Below are positions 37,968-47,902 of a stretch of 64,000 nt of DNA, piece after piece. Origin of the DNA: Gracilaria domingensis (lineage: Eukaryota; Rhodophyta; Florideophyceae; Gracilariales; Gracilariaceae). Made by a program: the position numbers and the translations under genes. How positions within the stretch are numbered: the stretch's first letter is position 1; every line of letters starts with the position of its first letter. The notes beneath the pieces were generated by a model. The model was given only the letters and a program-made list of their open reading frames with translations. It was not told where the DNA came from and searched no databases. The stretch is from assembly GCA_022539475.1 (NCBI GenBank), contig VCMS01000297.1:36532-100531 (forward strand), read 5' to 3'.

Positions 37968-40646
37968 CTTCATTCGTTCCCCTAGTTTTTTCTCCGTATA
38001 TCGTTCGACAGCATCCTGTATTTCGCAAATCTCTGATGACAATCCAAACCTCAAGGACTGCGGTGATATTTTATGATCCTCGAGAAATTGAACCAGACAT
38101 GAATTCAAGGAAGATTGTAGTTGGATGTGGTCATTCCGTGGAGTTAAAATGAATTGAGTCCATTCCTTGGCCATTTCGATGATTGCCACTTTTGAATTGT
38201 CTGAGGATGGAGTTCGTTGATCAGAGCGCTGTTTTACATATTGATGCACAAACTGTACCATCTTAAAGCTATACCCTATTTTCCATTCGGTAGGATGCAT
38301 TGAAAGCTGTACGAATTGCTTGGCGCCTTTTGCAAACCTTAAAATATTTGATGGAGTCCCGTTCCTTAGTGTTCGTGGTGAAATGTTTTCAAGTTGCAGA
38401 AAGCGCTTCAAACATTCATTCCATCGATTAAACAACGGTTCATTATCATTGATAGGATTTAAGACGAAGTGCGTCCAATTGATTGCGAACTCGATAGTTT
38501 CAAGCGTTGAATCGCATCTTCTGGGAATTCGCTGTCGTTGCGTTTGTAATTCATTATCAATTCCCTGTTTTTCTTCTAGAAAAGAATCGATGTGATTGGA
38601 TTCATCTTCGCAAGATTCATGTTGACTGGAACTATCTTCACTGGATGCATTTTGGTCAGTGCCGTGATCGTTAGCATCCACCGAGGGAGCTGGGGAAGGA
38701 TTCAAGCGCGAAGATACTTCGTAACGACTGTGATTGAACGATGATGCTTCCAAGGGAGCCTTAGAGATGGACGTCACAGCAAAACTTCTGCGGCCGTAAA
38801 AGAGGGATCGAACTTGATCTGCGGTAAAGCCGTACTCTTCGAATATGTGGACCAGTTGTGCTTGCTTCCTTTCCGATAACTTGGAAAAGTTTTCTTTTTC
38901 CAGAATGGCGCTGGCTGTCGACAAGGCGTATTCGAAAACATCTGTGCCAGAAAGACCGCCACAAAGCTCTGAACTGGCTGACAAAGAGACTGAATGTGCT
39001 CCCCCGGCGATTGAAATCAGTTTCAACGCTATAGCAATCACGTTCGAGTACAACTGCTGCTGACGATACGCATCAAACGACGCTCGAAGATCGTTTACGG
39101 TTGCATTCAAACACGAGAGACGTTCAAAAAGCGTGATGCAAGCGTTCTTCAAGACAAACCGTTCTGGACTAACCGATCGTCTCACGTGTATGCTCTGAAT
39201 GTATGAATCGGCTGAGTGAATGAGCTTGAGGTGTTGGGCTCGGCGAAGGCAGTTGAGAACTACAAGTTTGTCTTGATGGCTGTATATTGGAAGATCGGAT
39301 ACGGTGCAATACAATCTGTCCCTCCAGAAGAAGAGTTGGTCGTCGGGTTCCTTGGGGTCGACATGCCCATCAGTGACAGCAATCACGAGAAGGTTGTGGG
39401 CTGCGTTCCACTCCGGCAACGAGCGAGAGGAGTTTTGCACGTTGATGAGCGTCATGCAGTGCTCCGAAGCGACCGTGGTTCTTTGTAGGACCGACAACAG
39501 CGCATCCTGCAATGGAGTAAGGCGAGCAGAGGCAGCAATGGCGGTTGTGGGAAGAGGAGGTAGCCTCGGCTGAACTACCCGAACGGAGCCCATTTGGTTG
39601 TACAGCATGCGATCCTTTCTCTTGAGCGGCGCGCGCGCAGAACGCATGTTGAAGTTCCTCTTGAACGGATCAGCACCAGCGCGCCACAGCATGGCTGCCA
39701 TCCGCGTATGGCCGCGATGCGCCGCGAGATGAAGCGCCGTATCCCCGCTGCGATTCTGGCAGAGCACATCGGCACCGCCGTGCAGCAACGTAACCGCAAC
39801 GTCCATGTGCTGGTTCCAAGCGGCGAAGTGAAAGGCATTCCAGCCCTTGTTGTCCGCGATATGTACGTCCACACCGCGCTGCAGAAGCTCCTTCACCACC
39901 TCGAAGTGTCCATACCGGGCGCCAATATGCAACGCGTTGTGGCCGTCCTCGCTTGTTGTTCCGTGCACTTCTGCGCCGCTCTGTAGCAGCACTCGCACCA
40001 CTTCCATGTGCCCGTTTTGAGCGGCTACATGCAACGCGTTCCAGCCACGGTTGGTTGAACTGTGCACGTCGGCGCCGCACTGAAGCAGCTCCTTCACGAC
40101 CGCCATGTGTCCGTTACCAGCCGCAAAATGCAACGCGTTCAGACCGTCGTTGTTCACGCTGTGCAAGTTGGGCCGCAACTGCAGCAGCTCCTTCACCACC
40201 TCCATGTGCCCGTACCTAGCACCGATGTGCAACGCGTTATGGCCTTCCTGGTTTGCTCGGTGGACGTCGCCGCCACGCTGCAGCAGCTCCTTCACGACTT
40301 GCGTGTGTCCGTTGACCACGGCAATGTGCAGCGCGTTCCAACCTTCGCTGTCTGCGCTATGCATGTCGGCGCCGCGGTGAAGGAGCTCCTTCACCACTTG
40401 CACGTGTCCGTTTTGAGCGGCAATGTGCAACGCGTTCCATCCGTCGTTGTCAGCGATATGCGAGTCGGCACCGCGCTGCAGCAGCTCCATCACCACCGCG
40501 ATGTGCCCGTTTCTCGCGGCGAAGTGCAACGCATTCCATCCATCTTTGTTGCAACCGTCAACGTCGGTGCCGCTTTCAAGCGCCTGCCGCACTGTGGGCA
40601 GGTCTCCGTTCTCGGCAGCATTTCTAAGCTTCTCACAGGCGGTCAT
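37911..40646 (-). CDS. Ankyrin-repeat protein with duplicated C-terminal module
   Basis: 911 residues in one frame. Residues about 5-335 form ten ankyrin repeats of 33 residues, most carrying G-W-N-A-L-H-x-A-A-x-N-G-H, which in general bind other proteins. The middle (about 340-730) has no recognised domain and includes a Ser/Asp/Glu-rich acidic stretch near 670. The end contains two similar blocks of about 90 residues, the first with A-I-N-W-T-H-F-V-L-N-P and I-S-P-R-T-L-R, the second with A-K-E-W-T-Q-F-I-L-T-P and I-S-P-Q-S-L-R, an internal duplication. There are no membrane segments or signal peptide. The near-identity of the repeat DNA suggests recent repeat expansion or gene conversion. 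Confidence 0.9.
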   Translation of the reverse strand: MTACEKLRNAAENGDLPTVRQALESGTDVDGCNKDGWNALHFAARNGHIAVVMELLQRGADSHIADNDGWNALHIAAQNGHVQVVKELLHRGADMHSADSEGWNALHIAVVNGHTQVVKELLQRGGDVHRANQEGHNALHIGARYGHMEVVKELLQLRPNLHSVNNDGLNALHFAAGNGHMAVVKELLQCGADVHSSTNRGWNALHVAAQNGHMEVVRVLLQSGAEVHGTTSEDGHNALHIGARYGHFEVVKELLQRGVDVHIADNKGWNAFHFAAWNQHMDVAVTLLHGGADVLCQNRSGDTALHLAAHRGHTRMAAMLWRAGADPFKRNFNMRSARAPLKRKDRMLYNQMGSVRVVQPRLPPLPTTAIAASARLTPLQDALLSVLQRTTVASEHCMTLINVQNSSRSLPEWNAAHNLLVIAVTDGHVDPKEPDDQLFFWRDRLYCTVSDLPIYSHQDKLVVLNCLRRAQHLKLIHSADSYIQSIHVRRSVSPERFVLKNACITLFERLSCLNATVNDLRASFDAYRQQQLYSNVIAIALKLISIAGGAHSVSLSASSELCGGLSGTDVFEYALSTASAILEKENFSKLSERKQAQLVHIFEEYGFTADQVRSLFYGRRSFAVTSISKAPLEASSFNHSRYEVSSRLNPSPAPSVDANDHGTDQNASSEDSSSQHESCEDESNHIDSFLEEKQGIDNELQTQRQRIPRRCDSTLETIEFAINWTHFVLNPINDNEPLFNRWNECLKRFLQLENISPRTLRNGTPSNILRFAKGAKQFVQLSMHPTEWKIGYSFKMVQFVHQYVKQRSDQRTPSSDNSKVAIIEMAKEWTQFILTPRNDHIQLQSSLNSCLVQFLEDHKISPQSLRFGLSSEICEIQDAVERYTEKKLGERMKLGYYFKLTQFVCDFSKNG

Positions 40647-41902
40647 GAAAGTTTAGTGCGTACCGTCTTCTGACGCGGGATAGACGACGCACAACGATCG
40701 AGCGAACGAATCGATTTCTGGTAGATGTTCTTGAGAGGGAAACCTCCATTCACGCGATACTGGTTGTCTGACTTTGGACATAGAAAGCACCCCCCTCGAG
40801 CGTAGACTTTGCCTGTTCCTCCTGAATTTACACGGGTAATACACGGGTAACTGGCAAAAATGCCCACTCAAAAGAGACGGCGGACATCGCCGATGTCGAC
40901 GTGAAATACAGAGTGTATCGTGATACCCTGTATGACAATCACATTTCCCCCCTTTTGACCTCACAACCTCACACGTTCCATACGTTGTCCAGTTTCCAAA
41001 TTATTCTGAAACAAAATTTCAATAGTTGAGAATTTCTCCCATCTTTGAAACTTTTCGTTCACCAGAAGCGCAAGCTATATCCACGCCGCGAAAGAAGCTA
41101 CCCTCAAGCGTGGGCGGTCTGAAAGGTAGAGCTTTTCAGGGTTCACGATCAAGTGAGAGTCGCCAAGAAGTGCAGGCGCCACAGAATCTCCAGAGAACTG
41201 CGTCCTGACTTTAGCGCTCTTCCGCCGTAAAGTGGGCTTTCATTGTGCTATGGTCCGGAACAACAAAGCTGTTTCTTTCTTGTCTACGTATTCTCGTCAA
41301 TATCTTTCCACAACGGAAACACTTTTCTGAAGACGACGTTAGTCAACTTTTCAGCGTCATATCTTGCGGGGGTGTTCATGAATGAACTCATTCAGCCAGG
41401 GTGTAGATATCAACAACTAACTTTTTGTTTAGGCATGTTCGCAGCTGTTCGACACTCAACCCAGTGACTGCAGGTGTTGTACAGTACACTACTTGTCGGA
41501 AACAACGCAAGAGTCTTGAATTGAAAAATGATGCCTGTGAGACAGCAGCACCAACCTCAATCAGCGCATCGTATCTCCATACTTCAGAATAGGACCAACT
41601 CAAGCATGGGCGGTATTCATGAACGTTCTATACGGTGTCTCTTCGTGTATCTCTGTCCTAATCCCAGTTGTCGGCAGCGGTGCACTGTCGCGAGCAATCT
41701 TTCTCTTCAGAAGGCTGCTAACCACGATAGTGACAAAGCAACACTTTGTCTAATGATTCACACACATGTTACAGTTTGTTTCCCATGCTTTCCGTCGCAG
41801 GGCCACGTTCGATGTCTTTCGATGCCGGTTTAAAAATAAACATTGGCCACCACCTGCACGCCTAAAAGCTGAAGGCCAACACTCAAATTTGACACTACTT
41901 AA
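40647..41902. other. 1.25 kb without a supported gene
   Basis: The upstream region of both divergent neighbours. Short frames only; TTTAAAAATAAA at about 41830 may serve the plus-strand gene that follows. Confidence 0.45.
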
Positions 41903-41992
41903 ATGTCGCACGTTCTCGTAGTGACCTTCACAAAAATGCCCTTCTGTGAAGTATTCAAGCTCCCGGAGATCTCCATCGACACTTTCCTACAA

Positions 41993-43444
41993 ATGACCAA
42001 CATAAACCTTTATCGGCTCTTCGTGTTCATGCTGCTAATGCAACACGTCTCAATATGTTTCTCTTTGGAGCAATTTACTGATTTGTTAAGCGAGTGCACC
42101 GTAACTTCCTGTTCTCTGGAAACGCAAACTTGTAATCCGGATTCGCTTTCTTTCGAGACTGAAACCAAATTCTTTCACAATGGAGGTCTGTTCTACTGTC
42201 CACCAGACGGCGAGTATGACTACATCTTATGGAAATTTGACTGCGTAGGAGAATTTTCAACGTTGAGCCTCGAGCCACAAGTTTTCTTGCTGCCCACCGC
42301 TGCCGAACATCGAACCATAGGTGTTGTTGAGTTGAACGAGGAGGAGAGGCCGGGGCCGATATCGGGATTCCGGTCCACCTCCAGAGAAGACATCTCCATA
42401 GTGATCAAACTCGGATCAACTACTTTGGAAGAACTACCGCCGTACAACAATGTGGATGAACAACTTAAGTCGTTTCTGGAATGCAACGGAGAGCAATTGC
42501 AGGTTCAAGCTCGTGACGGGGATGGAAACGTTCTTGATCTTACAATTGAAGGCCCTCTACCTCGCTTTGATGACTCCATTGTCGATTCATGTTGGGAGAA
42601 CAATTCGACATGCGATGATGGCTTTGCGTGCGCAACTTGCAACGAGGACAAATCAGTTGACTTGGTGAGAGTGGTTGGGTACGAAAAGAGCAGCAATCTA
42701 CTCATTGAAGGGCTGGTTGCTAGAACTAAGCGGGGTTCCAGTTGTCCCATTGAGCCTTCTATCGCTTACGATGATGACTTTGCCTACGTTTACACAGATT
42801 TCCGATTGAACGGTTTACAATCGATCTTCCTTCCAGATGAACTTTTGCCACGCATTACCAGTTCCAGGTCGCATGGGCCAGGATTGTTCGAAAACAGCGA
42901 AAAGATATTCTCTTGTCGCTCTTCCTCTACGATGGTTTCTCCCACTCAGACGTCGAAACCTGACGCTTCGGCTGGCGCGGAGAATGCTCCCTCGCAGGAT
43001 CCAACAACCGCACCATCCACTACACCAGAAGAGGGCAATTCCTCTGAGTCGGCTCAGGATTCATCTGAGCAAGAAGAGGTGTGCTTGGAAGTAGAATGGC
43101 TTCGCTTCGCTGGTGTGAACGAGGACCAAATGCTGCACAAGGAAAGTATTGCGTCCAGAGTGCTTTGCCCACATTCCGGCATCCCCTGTGGCACGCCAGA
43201 TCATCTGCTTCTCAAAGACGGGAAACTCATCAGCTACGCCGACCTGTGCAGATTTCAAGAGTGTGAGAGCCGCAGGGCTATGGTGAACAGCGCCAGTCAT
43301 TTGCACCTGATGCGGGCGCCGATACACTTTGAGGACGTCAGTGTGACGGGATGCAGTGGAAAGCTCGGTTCTTGGCAGAGATGGATTGAAGAAGTGCTTG
43401 TGCGGCGCTTGTACATCGCCCACAGGGCTCGGAACATGGTATGA
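41993..43444 (+). CDS. Secreted hypothetical protein, cysteine-rich, with Ser/Thr/Pro linker
   Basis: 483 residues from the ATG at 41993, chosen because it starts a good signal peptide (M-T-N-I-N-L-Y-R-L-F-V-F-M-L-L-M-Q). An upstream ATG at 41903 adds 30 residues. The mature part has paired cysteines (ECTVTSCSLETQTC, then C-D-D-G-F-A-C-A-T-C), a low-complexity linker rich in S, T, P and E at about 335-385 and a C-terminal module with C-P-H-S-G-I-P-C-G-T-P-D-H-L-L-L. No catalytic domain is recognised. The T-P-D-H element faintly recalls Hint-type motifs, which I do not claim. It is likely extracellular or wall-associated. Confidence 0.7.
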   Translation: MTNINLYRLFVFMLLMQHVSICFSLEQFTDLLSECTVTSCSLETQTCNPDSLSFETETKFFHNGGLFYCPPDGEYDYILWKFDCVGEFSTLSLEPQVFLLPTAAEHRTIGVVELNEEERPGPISGFRSTSREDISIVIKLGSTTLEELPPYNNVDEQLKSFLECNGEQLQVQARDGDGNVLDLTIEGPLPRFDDSIVDSCWENNSTCDDGFACATCNEDKSVDLVRVVGYEKSSNLLIEGLVARTKRGSSCPIEPSIAYDDDFAYVYTDFRLNGLQSIFLPDELLPRITSSRSHGPGLFENSEKIFSCRSSSTMVSPTQTSKPDASAGAENAPSQDPTTAPSTTPEEGNSSESAQDSSEQEEVCLEVEWLRFAGVNEDQMLHKESIASRVLCPHSGIPCGTPDHLLLKDGKLISYADLCRFQECESRRAMVNSASHLHLMRAPIHFEDVSVTGCSGKLGSWQRWIEEVLVRRLYIAHRARNMV

Positions 43445-44309
43445 CCAACTGGCGAGAGGACGGCTGGCGTACCTCGCTTGCTCTTGTGCCTTACAGTATC
43501 TTACCTTCGCACCCTCGAAACAAGTGTGTTGAGCCGAGTAGATATACACGTGTCGTTGTAGTTAGCGTGTAAACGGTGGAGGACTGTGGAAAGCGTTTGC
43601 TCGCATTTGCCCAAAATTCTAAATTACACCAGACGAAGAGAAAAAGTTGTCCGACATGACATGGCAACAGCAAGGCACAGATTGCGTTCAGAACGACATT
43701 GGAGAAACATGGCTTCAGGTTGATCACGCTTCGTTCGTTCATCGAGGGCCGCTTGCGTTCAAAGCATTTGGCGGCTTCGAAGAGCACGCGAGTCCTTCGA
43801 GCCACGGCAAAGCAGAAGGCGTACACAGCGACCATCCTGGCAGGTCGCATGCTTTTGACACTAAAACGACATGTTCTCGTAACATTTCTCTCTTGCAGCC
43901 ACTGAACATTTTTGTAGTTCCTAGCCAATCCGTAGCGTTCGGGCGACCGCTGAGCGTTCTTTACAGTTGGTGAAGAGCGCTTCACAACACTTCTTGCAAA
44001 TCTATGGATGCATTTTTATTGGACAGTTCATTCAGTCTACATGAATAGACTTCAGAACGTTTTGGGTCAAAAGGGTTAAGTTTCCAAATCATTTTGGAGA
44101 ACGAAAAAAGTTTTTCATATTCCGAAATCTTCGAATCCAAATGCAAACTGTATGAAGGATAGGAAAGAAGAAAGCATGGCGTTACGCGCTTCGAATTTCA
44201 ATACTCAAAACGGAGATCAAAGAAAATGCGAGCTGTGTTAATTCAAAGTGGTCTACGTGTACTCATTTCTGGAATGCATACAATCGAATTCGTAAACTTC
44301 TTCCTTAGT
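43445..44309. other. Spacer between convergent genes
   Basis: This is the 3' flank of the secreted-protein gene and of the 715-aa gene on the other strand. Short overlapping frames on both strands near 43490-43985 lack support. Confidence 0.45.
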
Positions 44310-46457
44310 TCACTTCCATCCAATTTCCGCAAAGGTCGCCCTCATATTTCTGTATTGCGTCTTAATTCCAGACGCAAAAAGGGAATGTAGTAACAAATTA
44401 TCGAAAACAGCCTCGCCGACATCGCACTTGTCAACCCAAGGCCATGGTGCGAAATACAAAATGATTACTATCAATGCGATTCCCAGAAAAACCCAAGTCA
44501 CCGCGCCTATGACAATCAAAAGTACGTTTCCCGAAAGCACAAACACAAGTGGTTGGACCGCAACAATGGCCGCCAATAGGAAATACAACACCGGGCGAAC
44601 AAATGGCATGAAAATGAACTCAATTCGCATCGGCTTGTATTCATACTGGACGATGCCATCGTCTCCAATCTTCGCAGTCTGATCCGTATCAGGGTTTTGG
44701 TTGAAACGCAGGTATGGAGGAAGAATTCTCTTTGATCTCAGTCCGGTCGCTTCGGCAACGCCAACTACATGACCACGCCTTACAGTTGCGAACCTTGACA
44801 AGTTCACCACAATGCATCGCTTGTGTTGTAGATCTGGAGTCCTCAGCGTTATAATTGACGCCACGTGCCCTGATGTCGCCGTCCACATGCTCATCACAGC
44901 GTGTTCGTTCAAGAACTTCGAGATTTCTGCTCGGTCTCTCACCACAACGCTTCTCTCGAGCATTCCAATCCATTCCAGGATTCCGTCCCAGTTGGAACTC
45001 TTCGTCCAAGACTTCGATCTCTGGTAAGACATATCCAGATAACTACTTCCTGTCAGCAGGGGGCATTGCGACACGATTGACTCCCAGAACGCAACCGTCA
45101 TGAACTGTCGATAGGCCACAACGAACGCTTCTTCCCTTCTCATCATTGAACTATGACTTCGGCTGTATGCTCCTTCGGCGATCGTTCGAAGCGCCCACGC
45201 TTTCCAAGCGCTTGCAGCCCCAACAGTACGCAAATCTTCGTTTGCTGCAGACACTGTTACTCCATCCGTTAGAATTGCTGTTGCAAGCGCGAGAGTTACC
45301 GACCTGATATAAATTCCGCGACCCCCAATGTTAGAGACGCCATCATCGAGCCTGACGTACATAGATTCGCCGAAGAATATAGTATCATCGTATTTGCGAA
45401 GCATATAATCGTCGACCACGAGACCCCTTCCGGCAACGCCAAGCACAGTTTCCAACTTCCTCCAGAAATCTGTCCCGTAGGAGCGCTCGTTCTCATCGTA
45501 TAACCGAATTACAGGACAAACTGCATATGCAAACAGACCAAACTCTTCCCAATCGATCGTTTCGTAAATGCGAGCGCGTTCCTCTCGGCTCAAACCCATC
45601 ATTACAAGCCGGTCAATCCAAAGACGAAATCTGCTTTTGCCCCTTCGTTTCGCGAGTGCCCTGCAAGACCTGATGATTTGGCTCCATCGAAAGTCGTCAA
45701 CAAAATCAGACGTCATTTGGATCTCGGTCTGTGCCAGTGTGCCGGCCAGTATACCTTCATCTTCCGTTGGGGTTCCATCTTCATTTACGAGTCGCATCCG
45801 ACGTGTCACCTTCACACTCTTTCCCTTGTACGAAACGGCAACAAGAACAACGTTGTCATCATCAGAATCTTCTGTACTAGCTCCCAAGTGTTGGTCTTCC
45901 CTCAGTTCTGTTCGAAGTCTATCGCAGTCCATATCGCTCATCACATCTACCACACGACTGAAACCTCTTTTGTAGCTCAGGCGGGCAGCCTGAGCTGCCT
46001 CCTCCCCTTTTCGGGCACGTATTTCGCGATAGATATAATCTCCTGACGCTGAGGTAGAACATACGTCGTCGATCTTCGTCAGATCGACTTCGTGATGAGT
46101 CATATTCGGTATGTTGTTCTGTCCAAGTATAGCTCGGTAAAATGCGATGTTCCCACTATGTTGCATCTGCTCTTTCAGAGAGTCCACCACATCGAACCTT
46201 CTGGTAACGTTCTCAAATTTCTGTTGCGGATGATAGTTGTACCGCGAAGTTATACGCCCGTAGATCTTTGTAAACTCCGTCCTTGAGAAATCTCGGAGGC
46301 GGCTAGGAGCGTCTCTTGCGAAGTTCGCCCAGCGGAAATTGGTTCCCTTCCTGCTGAAACCCAGAAACAGGACGAAATTCAACACCCTTATCACGACATC
46401 GGTGAGTGTCAGCTCATCCCAAGTCGGAGATGGTTTCGCAGGGTCCACAGCCGGCAT
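44310..46457 (-). CDS. Hypothetical 715-aa membrane-anchored protein
   Basis: One open frame. An N-terminal hydrophobic stretch (residues about 18-34, V-V-I-R-V-L-N-F-V-L-F-L-G-F) is followed by about 570 soluble residues. The tail has three closely spaced hydrophobic helices around residues 610-670 (VLYFLLAAIVAVQPLVFVL, then L-L-I-V-I-G-A-V and L-I-V-I-I-L-Y-F). A conserved-looking core includes E-E-F-G-L-F-A-Y-A-V-C-P-V-I-R-L-Y and F-W-R-K-L-E. No family is recognised. The soluble part is rich in Arg and Asp and is probably cytosolic. Confidence 0.75.
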   Translation of the reverse strand: MPAVDPAKPSPTWDELTLTDVVIRVLNFVLFLGFSRKGTNFRWANFARDAPSRLRDFSRTEFTKIYGRITSRYNYHPQQKFENVTRRFDVVDSLKEQMQHSGNIAFYRAILGQNNIPNMTHHEVDLTKIDDVCSTSASGDYIYREIRARKGEEAAQAARLSYKRGFSRVVDVMSDMDCDRLRTELREDQHLGASTEDSDDDNVVLVAVSYKGKSVKVTRRMRLVNEDGTPTEDEGILAGTLAQTEIQMTSDFVDDFRWSQIIRSCRALAKRRGKSRFRLWIDRLVMMGLSREERARIYETIDWEEFGLFAYAVCPVIRLYDENERSYGTDFWRKLETVLGVAGRGLVVDDYMLRKYDDTIFFGESMYVRLDDGVSNIGGRGIYIRSVTLALATAILTDGVTVSAANEDLRTVGAASAWKAWALRTIAEGAYSRSHSSMMRREEAFVVAYRQFMTVAFWESIVSQCPLLTGSSYLDMSYQRSKSWTKSSNWDGILEWIGMLERSVVVRDRAEISKFLNEHAVMSMWTATSGHVASIITLRTPDLQHKRCIVVNLSRFATVRRGHVVGVAEATGLRSKRILPPYLRFNQNPDTDQTAKIGDDGIVQYEYKPMRIEFIFMPFVRPVLYFLLAAIVAVQPLVFVLSGNVLLIVIGAVTWVFLGIALIVIILYFAPWPWVDKCDVGEAVFDNLLLHSLFASGIKTQYRNMRATFAEIGWK

Positions 46458-47276
46458 CGCAAAGGTTGCTGGATGCAGCTGTAATACTGGCTTGGGTTTG
46501 GTTGATACGTGGATAATGTAAATTCAGGCAAGTCTGTCCCCAGTTTTGCAACGAGAAAAGGGCTCGGACTCCAATCTTCGGAGGAAGAAAGGGTTGGTAA
46601 CTTATTCCGAAGAACTGGGCTTGGGACAATTGCTCTGTCTGTCCTTTTGAGAACTTCTGTTGGAGTGGGTGGTAGTGTCAGAGGTAATCGTGTAAATCTT
46701 GATACAACTGTATAACGCCTGCCGAAGAGCACGCACAAGTAACGCAGGAGTTACACTCGCCTTTGAACTGTACAAGAAGAAGACGAATATGTAAGCGACA
46801 TAATTGTTGTATCCAAATTCACTTCCATGTTCTTTCATGATGGGGATTATCTTTGCACAGGGAGATCAAGATTGCCCCTACTGGAAACGTATCGGCCGAT
46901 GCCTCGGTTCAAAACAGAGATGCGTGTAACTTAGCGGAGTGCTGTATGCCGTAGCTAATCTACAACCAATCCAAGAACTGAAAGCTACGTCCTTGTTACC
47001 GTCAGTTCGCATTTGAGCCGAGATTGGCGTTAGCATCACACAGATTTAAAAAAAAAACAGCTTGCTCTCTCGTATGTATGAGTTAAATCAACAACCTAGT
47101 GCAGATAACCGGGCACTAGAAAGCAAGAATTGGGCCCGAGCCGAAAGGCGAGGGACCGGTGTTGCTGTCAAGTGACCCGTTATCGCAGGAGGCGTTTGAT
47201 ATAACGCGCATATTGCACGGTTGGACAACGGACAGCCAATCAACCGCACGCCAGCACTGAAAAGTGCACACATAAT

Positions 47277-47298
47277 GTGCACAATTTTAATTGTGCAC
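47277..47298. repeat. Short palindrome
   Basis: GTGCACAATT and AATTGTGCAC flank a two-base centre: a 10-bp perfect stem. Confidence 0.8.
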
Positions 47299-47354
47299 AT
47301 CAAACCCCTCATAATATAAGCAAAATTCTTGATTCGCCTGCAAGCTGCCCCGAT

Positions 47355-47388
47355 TTGGTTATCAGCCCTGCGAAAGTGCGATAACCAA
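47355..47388. repeat. Inverted repeat with 16-base loop
   Basis: TTGGTTATC (47355-47363) pairs with GATAACCAA (47380-47388). Confidence 0.75.
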
Positions 47389-47902
47389 GGCCTTGGGCCT
47401 ATGGCCAATTGACAATCAGCACTGATAGCCAAAGATCGCTCAGGTTATTGCAACCCGCTCGAGTGCAACAATTGAAATTCACCGGATGAAAAACCGTTGT
47501 ATTTTTGAAGCCCACACTTTGACCAATCAGTGGGCGTGATTTCCTGACAGCTACTTTCCGCACTTTCGTGTATGAACCTGTGAAGTATTCACTAGTCGCC
47601 GGCGTCGATCTGGGTTTTCTCAAATGGAGTGGACGGTGTTACAATTTGCCGGCTGAGTAACCATAGCGCAAACCAGCAAAACGTGCCGCCCCGGGAACAA
47701 CCGCCCACCTCTGTGGAGCGGCCAGTTTTCAAGTGAGCTTTGCATTATCGGGAACTTTGTCGATGCACCTCATGTGTAAAATGATAGTTCCTTTAGATAT
47801 AGACACCTCGGATTTATGACCTGCTGCCAAAGATGTTCGTTCATGAGAAAGTATCCGCAGTAATGAGATCATCCAAGAATTTCGTACTCCGGCACTTGTA
47901 AC

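Larger units (their letters stand above)
46458..47902. other. 1.4 kb without a supported gene, palindromic in part
   Basis: No coding frame. It contains two strong inverted repeats (47277-47298 and 47355-47388) inside 47.05-47.45 kb, which has the look of a small non-autonomous element. Confidence 0.45.

Noticed and set aside
40062-40673. 203-codon plus-strand frame opposite the ankyrin repeats
   Set aside because: It mirrors the repeat period of the ankyrin gene on the other strand.
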